This document shows, piece by piece, positions 8,827-18,605 of a DNA stretch of 64,000 nt. Within the stretch, counting starts at the first letter, position 1, and each line of letters starts with the position of its first letter. The stretch spans positions 186,001-250,000 of the forward strand of contig NZ_PYFP01000006.1 of the NCBI RefSeq assembly GCF_003056055.1, read 5' to 3'. The position numbers and the translations under genes were made by a program. The notes beneath the pieces are model-generated. The model saw only the letters and a program-made list of their open reading frames with translations, did no database searches and was not told the origin of the DNA. The DNA is from Glaciimonas sp. PCH181. GTDB lineage: Bacteria > Pseudomonadota > Gammaproteobacteria > Burkholderiales > Burkholderiaceae_D.

Positions 8827-9273
8827 TCAGGCGGCTGGGCAACCTTCCGCCTGGTTAATAACCCGCAACTGATCCAACCAGGCAATCAGCGGAATCGTCG
8901 CTTCCAGCAATGGTTCCACCGCGACGCTTCCCTGCCACGCAAACGCCTGCCCTTCCAGACTTTGCGGTTCTCCGCGCCATTCTCTGCTGATGTAAAAGTG
9001 CAAACGCACGTTAGCGTGAGGATATTGATACTGCACGCCACACCACGGCTCGGCCGAGATAATGTCGATTCCTAGCTCTTCCATAAACTCACGCTGTAAC
9101 GCAGCAAAAATCGCTTCGCCGCTTTCTACTTTTCCGCCCGGGAACTCCCAATAGCCGGCATAAGGTTTGCCAGCAGGTCGTTGCCCCAACAAGACATCGC
9201 CATTAGGCCGTAACAGAATGCCGACGGCGACGTTGATAGGGGCTGCGCTGGATGCGGTATTGGCTGCCGTCAT
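8827..9273 (-). CDS. mutT: Nudix hydrolase, MutT-type (8-oxo-dGTP diphosphatase)
   Basis: The nudix box is complete: GGKVESGEAIFAALQREFME followed by ELGI fits G-x5-E-x7-REUxEExGU. It is preceded by the MutT-like ILLRPNGDVLLGQRPAGKPY and WEFPGG. I place the start at the ATG at 9273 (148 aa), two nucleotides after the stop of the upstream ATPase gene. A longer frame would overlap that gene by some 80 nt and adds residues unlike the family. The protein should hydrolyse oxidised purine nucleotides to prevent mutation. Its place next to yacG and the DUF815 ATPase is typical of Burkholderiales. Confidence 0.9.
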   Translation of the reverse strand: MTAANTASSAAPINVAVGILLRPNGDVLLGQRPAGKPYAGYWEFPGGKVESGEAIFAALQREFMEELGIDIISAEPWCGVQYQYPHANVRLHFYISREWRGEPQSLEGQAFAWQGSVAVEPLLEATIPLIAWLDQLRVINQAEGCPAA

Positions 9274-9275
9274 GT

Positions 9276-10151
9276 TTATGGCGTCATCCGACCAGCATGA
9301 TCCTTGGCAAATTGCCAAGCTACCCGGCCTGAACGGGAACCACGCTGCAAAGCCCAACGCAGCGAATCACCCTGCGCCTCGGCAATTTGCGCCGCATTAC
9401 AACCGAAATGCCCAAGCCAATGCGCGACGATATCCAGATAATCGTCTTGCTTGAATGGATAAAATGTCACCCATAAACCAAAGCGTTCGGAGAGTGAAAT
9501 TTTTTCTTCGACGGTTTCGCCGGGATGCAAATCACCATCTTCCGTGGTTTTGTATGACATGTTATCGGACATTTTTTCTGGCAACAAATGACGCCGATTC
9601 GACGTCGCGTAAATCAGCACATTATCGGATTGCGCGGCGATACTGCCATCCAGCGCCACCTTAAGGGCCTTATAACCGCTCTCGCCTTCTTCAAACGACA
9701 AATCGTCACAGAAAATAATAAAGCGCTCTGCACGACCTGCAACCAGATCGACGATATCCGGCAAATCTGCCAAATGGTCTTTATCGACTTCAATCAAACG
9801 CAAACCTTGCGGCGCATATTGATTCAGACAAGCCTTGATCAACGACGATTTTCCGGTGCCACGTGCGCCCGTCAGCAATACATTGTTGGCAGGTTTACCA
9901 TCGACGAATTGACGCGTATTTTGATCAATCTGTGACTTTTGCGGGCCGATATTATGCAGGTCGGACAAACCGATATCGGACATATGACGCACTACTTGCA
10001 AATAGCCGCCGCCTTGATTGCCATTGCGTTGGCGCCAGCGGAACGCGATCCCTGCCCGCCAGTCTGGCGCTGAATTCGGGTTAGGCAAAGTCGCCTCAAG
10101 TCGTGCCAGAACAGCTTCAGCACGGATTAAAAAATGGTCTAGTTGTTTCAT
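9276..10151 (-). CDS. AAA-type ATPase, DUF815 family
   Basis: The protein has a P-loop GARGTGKSSLIKACLNQY near residue 95 and a Walker B-like segment FIIFCDDLSFEEGE. It continues with an SNRRHL motif and the conserved tail region around FGLWVTFYPFKQDDYLDIV. This matches the DUF815 family of ATPases, whose cellular role is not established. I take the ATG at 10151 (291 aa); a TTG at 10178 in the same frame would add nine residues. It lies just before the mutT-like gene, with a 2-nt gap, so the two are cotranscribed. Confidence 0.88.
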   Translation of the reverse strand: MKQLDHFLIRAEAVLARLEATLPNPNSAPDWRAGIAFRWRQRNGNQGGGYLQVVRHMSDIGLSDLHNIGPQKSQIDQNTRQFVDGKPANNVLLTGARGTGKSSLIKACLNQYAPQGLRLIEVDKDHLADLPDIVDLVAGRAERFIIFCDDLSFEEGESGYKALKVALDGSIAAQSDNVLIYATSNRRHLLPEKMSDNMSYKTTEDGDLHPGETVEEKISLSERFGLWVTFYPFKQDDYLDIVAHWLGHFGCNAAQIAEAQGDSLRWALQRGSRSGRVAWQFAKDHAGRMTP

Positions 10152-10250
10152 GTAAAGCCAATCAATCTGATTATTCAAACAGCAAAGAATGATACCCGCA
10201 AGGCAACATTACGAAATAGCGCATATTGCCGCTTGAACATTATGCATCAA

Positions 10251-11489
10251 TCAAGAACGGTAATCGGCATTAATCGTTACATAGTCGTGCGACAGATCGC
10301 AGGTCCAGATCGTGGCAGCAGCATCGCCGCGTCCCAGTTTGACGCGTACCGTGATTTCACTTTGCTTCATGACACGTTGTCCATCGGCCTCTTGATAGTC
10401 GACATTGCGTCCACCATTTTTGGCAACCCAGACATCGTCCAGATACAGGTTGAGTTTGCTTACATCCAGATCATCCACACCCGCATACCCAATCGCCGCC
10501 AAAATTCGCCCGAGGTTAGGATCAGATGCAAAAAATGCCGTTTTAACCAGTGGAGAATGACCAATCGAATACGCTATTTTGCGGCATTCCTCAACATTCA
10601 GCCCGTCTTCAACGGTGACGGTAATGAATTTGGTTGCGCCTTCACCGTCACGGATAATGGCTTGCGCCAGGTGCTGCGACAATTCAGTCACGGCTGCTGC
10701 CAGCGCCGTATATTCGGGAGAATCAATACTATCGACTTCGAGTGGACCGACGCCAGTGGCAATCAGCATGAACGAGTCATTAGTCGATGTATCGCCATCA
10801 ATCGTGATGCAATTGAAGGATTGATCGGCAGTTTGCTTGACCAAGTGATCCAGCACCGGCTGCGCAACTTTGGCATCAATTGCCAGAAACCCGAGCATGG
10901 TCGCCATATTTGGTCGAATCATGCCAGCGCCCTTGCTGATCCCAGTCATGATTACCGGCTTACCGGCGATCGTGACCGTCCGCGACGCCGCTTTCGGCTG
11001 AGTGTCGGTAGTCATGATCGTTTCTGCTGCATTAAACCAGTTATCGGCTTGCAGATTTTTTAACGCGCCGGGTAAGCCAGCCTGAATCCGCTCAACCGGC
11101 AATGGCTCCAAAATCACACCAGTTGAAAACGGCAAAATCTGTTCCGCAGCGCAACCGAGCAACTCGGCCAAGGCGACGCAGGTGGCGTTTGCCGCAGCCA
11201 AACCGGCTTCACCCGTTCCTGCATTTGCATTGCCGGTATTTACCACCAGCGCTCGAATCGGCGCGCCAGAAACCCGTGCCGCCTCCAGATGCGCCTTGCA
11301 GACCTGCACCGGTGCAGCGCAAAAACGATTTAACGTGAACACCCCGGCAACCGTTGCCGTGGGTGCCAGTTTCATGACGAGCAAGTCCTTGCGATTGGCT
11401 TTGCGCACACCAGCCTCCGTGTGGCCAAGTTCGATACCGGTAACAGCCTTCAGATCAGAGGCAACGGGAATGGGGGAATTAACGGCCAT
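10251..11489 (-). CDS. argJ: Bifunctional glutamate N-acetyltransferase/N-acetylglutamate synthase
   Basis: The 412-residue enzyme recycles the acetyl group between N-acetylornithine and glutamate in the cyclic arginine pathway. The self-cleavage site is present: in [17 protein letters not shown] the chain is cut before the Thr of ATML, giving alpha and beta subunits with that Thr as nucleophile. [16 protein letters not shown] upstream matches the oxyanion-hole region. Length is normal. The gene lies between secA and the DUF815 ATPase on the same strand. argC is also in this window (50058-51095) but far away, so the arginine genes are dispersed. Confidence 0.96.
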   Translation of the reverse strand: MAVNSPIPVASDLKAVTGIELGHTEAGVRKANRKDLLVMKLAPTATVAGVFTLNRFCAAPVQVCKAHLEAARVSGAPIRALVVNTGNANAGTGEAGLAAANATCVALAELLGCAAEQILPFSTGVILEPLPVERIQAGLPGALKNLQADNWFNAAETIMTTDTQPKAASRTVTIAGKPVIMTGISKGAGMIRPNMATMLGFLAIDAKVAQPVLDHLVKQTADQSFNCITIDGDTSTNDSFMLIATGVGPLEVDSIDSPEYTALAAAVTELSQHLAQAIIRDGEGATKFITVTVEDGLNVEECRKIAYSIGHSPLVKTAFFASDPNLGRILAAIGYAGVDDLDVSKLNLYLDDVWVAKNGGRNVDYQEADGQRVMKQSEITVRVKLGRGDAAATIWTCDLSHDYVTINADYRS

Positions 11490-11567
11490 GAATATCTCTC
11501 GGAAAATAGGAAAAAATGACGCATGAAAATGGGTAAAGGCAACGATCGCCGGGGAATCGGGTAAAGA

Positions 11568-11585
11568 TCATTGAGGGATCAATGA
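11568..11585. repeat. Inverted repeat upstream of argJ
   Basis: TCATTGA and TCAATGA form a perfect 7-bp stem with a 4-nt loop, 79 bp upstream of the argJ start. GATCA/GGATC words recur around it. It lies in the argJ leader or promoter region and could be a protein site or an mRNA hairpin; nothing decides between these. Confidence 0.45.
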
Positions 11586-11686
11586 CTGATCATTTAGGGA
11601 TCCTATTTTTATCCAATTGCGGTCGCTATTTTAAAACGGATAAGCACGTATCGGGGAATTCGGTGCCAATGATCGCGGCTCACCAC

Positions 11687-11719
11687 AAAAAAAAGCGGAG
11701 CTGGTTTCCCGGCTCCGCT
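11687..11719 (-). terminator. Intrinsic terminator of secA
   Basis: Reading the minus strand, AGCGGAGC pairs perfectly with GCTCCGCT across a 10-nt loop and is followed by eight T. It begins 54 nt after the secA stop codon, so it ends the secA transcript before argJ. Confidence 0.93.
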
Positions 11720-11772
11720 TTCATTTCTTAGCAACTTGATCAGTGACTTAGTAGCTGTTCACCAACAAATTT

Positions 11773-14538
11773 TTACGCCAACTGCCCATGACACTGTTTG
11801 TACTTTTTGCCGCTGCCGCATGGGCATGGATCGTTACGTCCGACTTTAGGCACTGCATCGAAAGGCGATTGAAATCTCACCTCATCCGGATGCGCGGTCG
11901 GCGCTAACAACTCTTCTGCGGCAGCATTAGGATTGAATTCGGCATGTTGATAATGCACGTTTTCCAGATGCGATTGCGACAGCTCTTCTTCCACTGCCTC
12001 AATCTCTTCGCGGTTTTCGATACGCACCGTCATCACTACGCGCACAACTTCATTCTTGATCAGATCAAGCATTTGACCGAACAACTCAAAGGCCTCGCGC
12101 TTGTATTCCTGCTTTGGATTCTTTTGTGCGTAACCGCGTAAATGGATACCCTGACGCAGATGATCCAGCGCTGCCAGATGCTCACGCCAATGGCTATCAA
12201 CGCTTTGCAGCATGACGCTGCGCTCAAAACCGGCAAACGATTCTTTGCCAACGACTTCCGATTTAGCGGCGTAATCAGCGTCAGCAGTGGTCAAAACGCG
12301 ATCCAGCAACTCATCATCGGTTAGATTAGGCTCAGCTTCTAATGTCTTTGCTAACGGGACTTCAAGATGCAATTCGTTGACTAATGCGGTCTCCAGCGAT
12401 GGGATATCCCACTGCTCTTCGAGCGATTCTGCAGGCACGTAAGTACGGAAAGTATCGTTCAACACGCCGTGACGCAATGAACCGATCATCTCCGACACAT
12501 CGGTCGATTCCAGCAATTCATTACGCTGTTGATAAATTACTTTACGTTGATCGTTGGCGACATCATCGTACTCCAGCAATTGCTTACGAATATCGAAGTT
12601 ACGCGCTTCAACTTTACGCTGCGCGGACTCAATCGAACGAGAAACAATACCAGCCTCGATAGGCTCGCCTTCCGGCATTTTCAGACGATCCATAATGGCG
12701 CGTACACGGTCACCGGCAAAAATACGCAGTAAAGCGTCATCCAATGACAGATAAAAACGCGACGATCCTGGATCGCCCTGACGCGCTGCACGACCGCGCA
12801 ACTGATTATCGACGCGACGCGACTCATGGCGCTCTGTACCAATAATGTGCAAACCACCCGCATTCGTCACATGGTCATGCAGTGATTGCCATTCATTGAC
12901 TAACTTGGCCGATTGCGCTTCCTTCTGGCTATCAGTCAGGCTGTCATCCGCATCGATAAACTGAACTTGTTTTTCTACATTGCCGCCCAGCACAATATCC
13001 GTACCGCGACCTGCCATGTTGGTAGCGATGGTGATCGCCTTCGGGCTACCCGCTTGGGCAATAATTTCTGCCTCGCGGGCATGTTGCTTGGCGTTCAACA
13101 CGTTATGCGGCAACTTGGCGTTGGCCAAAATGCCAGACAATAATTCTGAGTTTTCGATAGAAGTTGTACCAACCAGGACCGGTTGTCCGCGCTCGTAGCA
13201 ATCCTGGATATCGTGCAACATTGCGTTGTACTTTTCCATCGACGTTTTATAGACCTGATCCTGACGGTCTTTACGCTGATTCGGTCGATTTTGCGGAATC
13301 ACGACGGTTTCCAGACCGTAAATTTCTTGGAATTCGTAGGCTTCAGTATCAGCCGTACCCGTCATCCCGGCCAGCTTGCCGTACATACGGAAATAGTTCT
13401 GGAAAGTGATGGATGCCAGCGTTTGATTCTCGTTCTGAACCTTCACGCCTTCTTTCGCTTCCACCGCCTGATGCAAGCCATCCGACCAACGACGCCCTTG
13501 CATCATCCGGCCTGTGAATTCATCAACGATGACGACTTCACTGTTTTGAACCACGTAATGCTGATCCTTGTGATACAGCGAATGCGCGCGCAACGCAGCG
13601 TACAAGTGATGAATCAGGCTAATATTGGCAGCGTCATACAATGATGCGCCTTCTGCCAGCAATCCCATACTTGTCAGGATTTGTTCAGCTTTTTCGTGGC
13701 CAGCTTCTGTCAACAATACCTGATGGGCTTTTTCGTCCTTGGTGTAATCGCCAGGAACTTCAACTTTACCTTTACCATCCGGTGTTTCTTCGCCCACTTG
13801 CATGGTCAGCAGCGGCGGTACAGCATTGATTTTTAGATAAAGATCGGTATGATTTTCGGCTTGACCGGAAATAATCAGTGGCGTTCGCGCTTCATCGATC
13901 AGGATCGAGTCAACTTCATCGACAATCGCGAAATTTAGGACACGTTGCACGCGGTCCCGCGCCTCGAACACCATGTTATCGCGTAAATAATCAAAGCCGA
14001 ACTCGTTATTGGTGCCATAAGTAATGTCAGCCGCATACGCAATTTGCTTATCATCGTGCTCTACAGCGGACAAATTCACACCCGTAGTCAGACCTAGCCA
14101 GCTATATAGGCGACCCATCCAGTCAGCATCGCGCTGTGCCAGATAGTCATTGACGGTCACGACGTGTACGCCCTTGCCAGCCAATGCATTCAAATACGCT
14201 GGCAGCGTTGCCATCAGCGTTTTACCTTCACCAGTACCCATTTCAGCAATTTTGCCGTAATGCAGGACCATTCCGCCAATCAACTGCACATCGAAGTGGC
14301 GCATTTTGAGGACGCGCTTACCGGCTTCGCGACAAACTGCAAACGCTTCCGGCAACAAATCATCCAGTTTTTCGCCCTTGGCGATGCGCTGCCTGAATTC
14401 CGACGTTTTAGCTTGTAACTGCTCGTCCGACAACTTTTCCATTGTCGGCTCGAGACCATTAATTTGGCTTACAGTTTTTTGGTATTGCTTGAGCAGTCGC
14501 TGGTTGCGGCTACCGAAAATCTGGGTCAGTAATGACAT
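11773..14538 (-). CDS. secA: Preprotein translocase ATPase SecA
   Basis: The 921-residue motor drives proteins through SecYEG using ATP. The Walker A region [10 protein letters not shown] is at residues 101-110 and the DEAD-type motif reads [17 protein letters not shown]. The preprotein cross-linking domain follows. The second helicase half holds [14 protein letters not shown] and [20 protein letters not shown]. The last residues form the zinc and SecB-binding tail [14 protein letters not shown]. Length and domain order are standard. A strong terminator follows. The gap to the M23 gene upstream is about 296 bp and probably holds the promoter. Confidence 0.98.
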   Translation of the reverse strand: MSLLTQIFGSRNQRLLKQYQKTVSQINGLEPTMEKLSDEQLQAKTSEFRQRIAKGEKLDDLLPEAFAVCREAGKRVLKMRHFDVQLIGGMVLHYGKIAEMGTGEGKTLMATLPAYLNALAGKGVHVVTVNDYLAQRDADWMGRLYSWLGLTTGVNLSAVEHDDKQIAYAADITYGTNNEFGFDYLRDNMVFEARDRVQRVLNFAIVDEVDSILIDEARTPLIISGQAENHTDLYLKINAVPPLLTMQVGEETPDGKGKVEVPGDYTKDEKAHQVLLTEAGHEKAEQILTSMGLLAEGASLYDAANISLIHHLYAALRAHSLYHKDQHYVVQNSEVVIVDEFTGRMMQGRRWSDGLHQAVEAKEGVKVQNENQTLASITFQNYFRMYGKLAGMTGTADTEAYEFQEIYGLETVVIPQNRPNQRKDRQDQVYKTSMEKYNAMLHDIQDCYERGQPVLVGTTSIENSELLSGILANAKLPHNVLNAKQHAREAEIIAQAGSPKAITIATNMAGRGTDIVLGGNVEKQVQFIDADDSLTDSQKEAQSAKLVNEWQSLHDHVTNAGGLHIIGTERHESRRVDNQLRGRAARQGDPGSSRFYLSLDDALLRIFAGDRVRAIMDRLKMPEGEPIEAGIVSRSIESAQRKVEARNFDIRKQLLEYDDVANDQRKVIYQQRNELLESTDVSEMIGSLRHGVLNDTFRTYVPAESLEEQWDIPSLETALVNELHLEVPLAKTLEAEPNLTDDELLDRVLTTADADYAAKSEVVGKESFAGFERSVMLQSVDSHWREHLAALDHLRQGIHLRGYAQKNPKQEYKREAFELFGQMLDLIKNEVVRVVMTVRIENREEIEAVEEELSQSHLENVHYQHAEFNPNAAAEELLAPTAHPDEVRFQSPFDAVPKVGRNDPCPCGSGKKYKQCHGQLA

Positions 14539-14834
14539 GCTTGGATTCTAAAAAAGGTATCGGAGGTATTTCGCGCTTCCATTGGACAACGCTATTTTTA
14601 CATCAACCATAAACGTAAAATATAAAGCATGGGTCGGTAACAAGGAAAGCGAAACGAACAAAATGCTTAGAGGTCTGGAAATGCAGTAACACAAAACCGG
14701 ACTACCACTAATTAAGTAACGGATTTTATCATGCGACCTTCGACAGGTTGGGGTTATGCATCAGGAAACAATACCTAACGCGCCAATTTGTAAGGTTTGA
14801 TGCATCTTTATAACGGATAAAAAAGAAATGTGTG

Positions 14835-15788
14835 TTATTTAATCATCAACTCCGCCATTTTCGCCTGATCAGTCCCCGCTGCCAGAAATTTACGCGGATC
14901 TTGCGCCACATTTTTTATTCTGACCTCAAAATGCAGATGCGGCCCAGTTGAACGCCCCGTGCTGCCAATATCTGCAATATGCTGACCGCGCCGCACGATG
15001 TCACCTACTGTTACCAATAGTTTCGACGTATGTGCATAACGGGTAATGATGTCATTGCCATGATCAATGTCGAGCATGTTGCCATAAGCGGGATGATACT
15101 CGGCAGCGATCACCACACCGGCAGCAGCGGCGACGATAGGCGTGCCGGTCGCGGCAGGAAAATCCAGCCCTTCATGAAACGCGCTATGGCCGGTAAAAGG
15201 ATCTAGTCGCCAGCCGAAACTGGATGAGTTGTAATTGACCGCAACCGGTTGATTGGTTGGCAACAATTTGCCCTTGATTTTATCGTTCATTAACGTGGTT
15301 TCCACCACATTCATATAATCGGCGCGATAGCCTATATCGCGTGACATGCCAGCCAGTGCCTGTTGAAATTCATCCATACTCAAAACGTGGGACGTCCGTT
15401 CTTTGACGTTGCTTGGCTCGATGCCGCCGGTTCCGGGTATTTCCTTGAAATTAAATTCTTCCGGCTTGACGCCTGCCAAACCCTGAACGCGCTCTCCAAG
15501 TGCATCCAGTCGTAACAGTTGGGCCTGCATCTGGCCTAATTTGACTGCCATTGCGGCTAAATTTTCTTTCAAGTATTGATTACTGTCCGGTGCATTACCG
15601 GCTGGTTCAGTCGAATACTTTGATAAAAAGGGGATGCTACCTGCATAACGAAAAGTGATTAAATAGACCAACGCCGTTGCGCATAGGACTGCGCCCAGAA
15701 AAATGGCCCCCATCAACGCAAAATGGCGCACGCCCAACGTAATCGATTTGGCTCTGGCAAAGCGTGCATGCAGCAAAATTACTTGCAT
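14835..15788 (-). CDS. M23 family (LytM-type) peptidase, membrane anchored
   Basis: The 317-residue protein has a cytoplasmic start of about 24 residues, one transmembrane segment (HFALMGAIFLGAVLCATALV), a helical region, and a C-terminal LytM domain. The zinc ligands are recognisable: HEGLDFPA gives the first His and Asp, and GPHLHFEV gives the HxH. The active-site Tyr/His region is ITRYAH. It should cut peptidoglycan cross-links or act as an envelope regulator in the periplasm. The gene lies between secA and dciA, as in many Burkholderiales. It is divergent from dciA with 45 bp between starts. Confidence 0.92.
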   Translation of the reverse strand: MQVILLHARFARAKSITLGVRHFALMGAIFLGAVLCATALVYLITFRYAGSIPFLSKYSTEPAGNAPDSNQYLKENLAAMAVKLGQMQAQLLRLDALGERVQGLAGVKPEEFNFKEIPGTGGIEPSNVKERTSHVLSMDEFQQALAGMSRDIGYRADYMNVVETTLMNDKIKGKLLPTNQPVAVNYNSSSFGWRLDPFTGHSAFHEGLDFPAATGTPIVAAAAGVVIAAEYHPAYGNMLDIDHGNDIITRYAHTSKLLVTVGDIVRRGQHIADIGSTGRSTGPHLHFEVRIKNVAQDPRKFLAAGTDQAKMAELMIK

Positions 15789-15833
15789 CGTCGCGGTCTG
15801 GGCTTGGCGGTTACGTGATATGGTTTCGTCATC

Positions 15834-16349
15834 ATGCGCAAACTCTCATTTTCCTCTTCGTTTGGGCAAGCGAAGACAGGCTCAAAATTTTCCAGGGCGG
15901 TCTCTCGCGACGCCTCCGATTTCCTGCGCGGTGACGACAAAATGGCAGCGTTATTGCCAACTTTGGGCCGCATGGCAGCATTGCAAAAACAATGTGGAAT
16001 TGGATTGCCAAGCATGTTTGCGGCCTGCGAAGTCCTGCATTTTGACGCTGGGCAGTTAGTCTTGTCTGCTCCAAATGCCGCATTGGCGACCAAGCTGAAA
16101 CAGCAATTACCGAAGCTACAGAGCTATTTGCTGGCGGAGAACTGGCAGGTTAATGGAATCCGAATCAAAGTGCAAGTTAGCCAAAACCTCAAAAAAATCA
16201 CCCCAGTCAAGCAATTTAGCCTGACCCCGGAAGCGGCTTCTGCATTCTCCAATCTGGCCGTATCGCTGGAGGAATCGCCCCGTAACGAAGCATTGAAGGC
16301 TGCTCTTGCAGCGCTGGTTGGCCGCTATAAAGAGCAATCTAATAGATAA
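15834..16349 (+). CDS. dciA: DUF721 protein, DciA-like helicase loader
   Basis: The 171-residue protein has a DUF721 domain in its middle (about residues 40-110). A core stretch reads LSAPNAALATKLKQQLPKLQ. It follows the pattern of DciA, the ancestral replicative-helicase loader that recruits DnaB in bacteria without DnaC. The N-terminus is basic and Ser-rich, and the C-terminus is helical. Its position between the M23 gene and lpxC is conserved in the order. The product is assigned by domain and position; sequence identity across this family is low. Confidence 0.8.
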   Translation: MRKLSFSSSFGQAKTGSKFSRAVSRDASDFLRGDDKMAALLPTLGRMAALQKQCGIGLPSMFAACEVLHFDAGQLVLSAPNAALATKLKQQLPKLQSYLLAENWQVNGIRIKVQVSQNLKKITPVKQFSLTPEAASAFSNLAVSLEESPRNEALKAALAALVGRYKEQSNR

Positions 16350-16355
16350 ATCAAC

Positions 16356-16410
16356 GTTGCGAGAGACGGTAAAGCCGCGATTATTTAAGATAATCCCGCA
16401 GTGTCGCAAC
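16356..16410. terminator. Nested inverted repeats between convergent dciA and lpxC
   Basis: GTTGCGA (16356-16362) pairs with TCGCAAC (16404-16410), and inside them GATTAT pairs with ATAATC around a 5-nt loop (16379-16395). No T tract follows on either strand. The position between convergent genes suggests a two-way transcription block or a processing structure. Confidence 0.4.
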
Positions 16411-16479
16411 TGATAACGAATGCAAAGGAAGCTGTGAATTGATATACGCCCTAAACTTAGCGGCCCACAAGACATTAGC

Positions 16480-17415
16480 TTAATTCAACGCCCATTCCTC
16501 AGTTGCCTGCCGCTGATACGTATCCGGCGCTAACGCCAAATCATCAAAGCTGACAATTTCATAGGCATCCGGCTGCGCAAGCAATGCCCGCAACAACTGG
16601 TTATTCATAGCGTGCCCGGACTTATGCGCTACGTAACTGGCTAGCAGAGGATGGCCGATCAAATATAAATCACCGATGGCGTCCAATATCTTGTGCCGCA
16701 CGAACTCATTCTCATAGCGTAAACCATCGCTATTCAGAATCCGATACTCATCCATGACGATCGCATTTTCCAGCGAACCGCCTCGGGCCAAACCCATCCC
16801 GCGCAAAGTCTCAACGTCCTGCATAAAGCCAAAAGTACGCGCACGGGCGATCTCTTTGACATACGACTCAATACTGAAATCGACTTCAGCAGTCTGGCCG
16901 GTGCCGTCGACGGCAGGATGATGGAATTCAATAAAAAACTTTAACTTGAAGCCGTTACATGGCTCAAGACGCGCCCATTTTTCCTTGTCGCCCTGACCTT
17001 CGCGTACTTCAACAGTCTTTTTGACACGGATAAATTTCTTGGCAGCGCCTTGCTCTTCCAAGCCCGCTTGTTGTAGCAGAAATACGAATGAGGAGGCGGA
17101 GCCGTCCATGATCGGAATTTCTTCTGCAGTCAGATCGACGTATAAATTATCGATCCCTAAACCGGCGCAGGCTGAGAGCAAATGTTCCACCGTGGATACG
17201 CGCTCACCATCTTTGGATAGCACCGACGCCATGCGTGTATCGCCAACACTGTTCGCCGAGGCGGGAAAATCAATCACCGGATCCAGATCAATACGCCGGA
17301 AGACGATCCCGGTATCAATTGCAGCCGGGCGTAAGGTCAATTCAACCTTGGTGCCGGAGTGCAATCCGATTCCAACAGTTTTGACAAGTTTTTTGATAGT
17401 GCGTTGTTTTAACAT
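16480..17415 (-). CDS. lpxC: UDP-3-O-acyl-N-acetylglucosamine deacetylase
   Basis: The 311-residue zinc enzyme commits UDP-GlcNAc to lipid A synthesis. I set the start at the ATG at 17415 because [20 protein letters not shown] is the typical N-terminus; the frame is open further upstream but that part is unlike the family. Zinc-binding and catalytic residues are visible in [18 protein letters not shown] and in [15 protein letters not shown] and HKSGH. It lies downstream of ftsZ and the peroxiredoxin gene, as in many proteobacteria where it closes the division and cell-wall region. Confidence 0.96.
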   Translation of the reverse strand: MLKQRTIKKLVKTVGIGLHSGTKVELTLRPAAIDTGIVFRRIDLDPVIDFPASANSVGDTRMASVLSKDGERVSTVEHLLSACAGLGIDNLYVDLTAEEIPIMDGSASSFVFLLQQAGLEEQGAAKKFIRVKKTVEVREGQGDKEKWARLEPCNGFKLKFFIEFHHPAVDGTGQTAEVDFSIESYVKEIARARTFGFMQDVETLRGMGLARGGSLENAIVMDEYRILNSDGLRYENEFVRHKILDAIGDLYLIGHPLLASYVAHKSGHAMNNQLLRALLAQPDAYEIVSFDDLALAPDTYQRQATEEWALN

Positions 17416-17543
17416 GTTGTCATTATAGATGTTACCCAAAAGTTCGACTGTAACGATGTGTTGCCGTGTGGGGAAAAAAATACGGATCGGTATTTCATCC
17501 CACTCTTTGCCGGATTTAGTGGGGAACACCCAAAATAAAACGA

Positions 17544-17717
17544 CGCTCAAGGCTTAATGCCACTCAGTTAACGCTGAACGGCATTCTTGTTTTATGGCAG
17601 TTGTATGCGATGGTGCAGAGGTTGGTAATTTACGCATAGGTTAACAGCTGGCACGAACGTTACAAGAAAAATAAAAATGCCGTCCAGTCTTAACTGAACG
17701 GCATTTGCGCTCAAGGC
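17544..17717. repeat. Duplicated hairpin unit between prx and lpxC
   Basis: Two related hairpins lie about 120 bp apart: 17556-17585 (AATGCC...CTGAACGGCATT) and 17676-17706 (AATGCCGT...CTGAACGGCATT). A 10-bp direct repeat CGCTCAAGGC occurs just before the first (17544-17553) and just after the second (17708-17717). This looks like a local duplication of a terminator-type hairpin in the lpxC upstream region. Confidence 0.6.
17665..17706 (-). terminator. Intrinsic terminator of the peroxiredoxin gene
   Basis: On the minus strand AAATGCCGT pairs perfectly with ACGGCATTT, and the stem is followed by TTTATTTTTC. It starts about 60 nt after the peroxiredoxin stop codon and lies upstream of lpxC, so lpxC should have its own promoter in 17416-17664 or depend on read-through. 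Confidence 0.88.
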
Positions 17718-17765
17718 ACCGTTTTATTATCAAATCGATCATGCAATCAAAGATTGCAACGCGAT

Positions 17766-18269
17766 TTAGATTTGTCCCAACAAGACTTCTGCTTTCGATA
17801 CTTCAAAAGTGCCACCTTGCTCGACGTTCAATTGTTTGACCACGCCGTTATCGATGAAAGCGGAGAAGCGTTGCGAACGTGTGCCCATGCCGAACTTACC
17901 GAAATCTGCTTCCAGACCCAGAGACTTGACGAAATCGGCATTGCCATCAGCCAATAAACGTACGATACCTGTGGCTTTTTGATCGCGGCCCCATGCACCC
18001 ATGACGAAAGCATCGTTGACCGAAATTGCCCAAATTTCATCTACGCCTTTAGCTTTGAATTCAGCGGCAAGCTGAATATAGCCTGGCAAATGCTTGGCGG
18101 AGCAAGTTGGCGTGAATGCGCCCGGTACGGCGAACAAGGCGATTTTCTTGCCTTTGACTAAATCACTAACGTTAAAAGTATTTGGTCCAAGCGAACAACC
18201 TTCTGTTTCATTTTCGATGAACTCTGCTAATTTGCCTTCTGGCACGGTATCGCCGATTTTGATTGTCAT
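17766..18269 (-). CDS. Peroxiredoxin, Prx5-type
   Basis: The 167-residue thioredoxin-fold peroxidase reduces hydrogen peroxide and organic hydroperoxides. The peroxidatic cysteine lies in the motif PGAFTPTCSAKHLPGY near residue 50. A second conserved block reads ISVNDAFVMGAWGRDQ. No glutaredoxin domain is fused, so it would depend on a separate thioredoxin or glutathione system. It sits between ftsZ and lpxC with a terminator on each side, which makes it a single-gene unit. This position is common in Burkholderiales. Confidence 0.92.
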   Translation of the reverse strand: MTIKIGDTVPEGKLAEFIENETEGCSLGPNTFNVSDLVKGKKIALFAVPGAFTPTCSAKHLPGYIQLAAEFKAKGVDEIWAISVNDAFVMGAWGRDQKATGIVRLLADGNADFVKSLGLEADFGKFGMGTRSQRFSAFIDNGVVKQLNVEQGGTFEVSKAEVLLGQI

Positions 18270-18605
18270 GATGACTGTCCTTTTATCTAATTAATATGGT
18301 TTGCATGATGAAAATGGTGAAAACTGCTACTACGCGTTTAACATTTTTATCGTTACGTCGAATAATGAAAAGCCGCTTCGTTTACCGACGTTTCTACTCG
18401 CCGAAAATGATCGCCTTCTTGGTTTGTGACAGCAGAAATGTTACTTTCCAGCCGCCCAAAGAAAACGCCGCGCCAGAGCGACGCGGCGTTCCGAAGTATG
18501 CCCTGTTCCACGTTGTTTTGCAGGGCATCCCTCGTTTACACTCGTTCGCGGAAAGTATTCTGTGGCGACTTAGCCGCCATAAAATATCCCCGCTAGTTAT
18601 TACTG
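18270..18605. other. Spacer between ftsZ and the peroxiredoxin gene
   Basis: This stretch of 336 bp contains the ftsZ terminator (18457-18490) and should hold the promoter of the peroxiredoxin gene next to 18270. The minus-strand ribosome binding site AAGGACAG lies a few bases before the ATG at 18269. I see no gene in it. Confidence 0.6.
18457..18490 (-). terminator. Intrinsic terminator of ftsZ (end of dcw cluster)
   Basis: On the minus strand AACGCCGCG pairs with CGCGGCGTT, followed by TTTCTTT. It lies about 115 nt after the ftsZ stop and marks the end of the division and cell-wall transcript. Confidence 0.9.
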
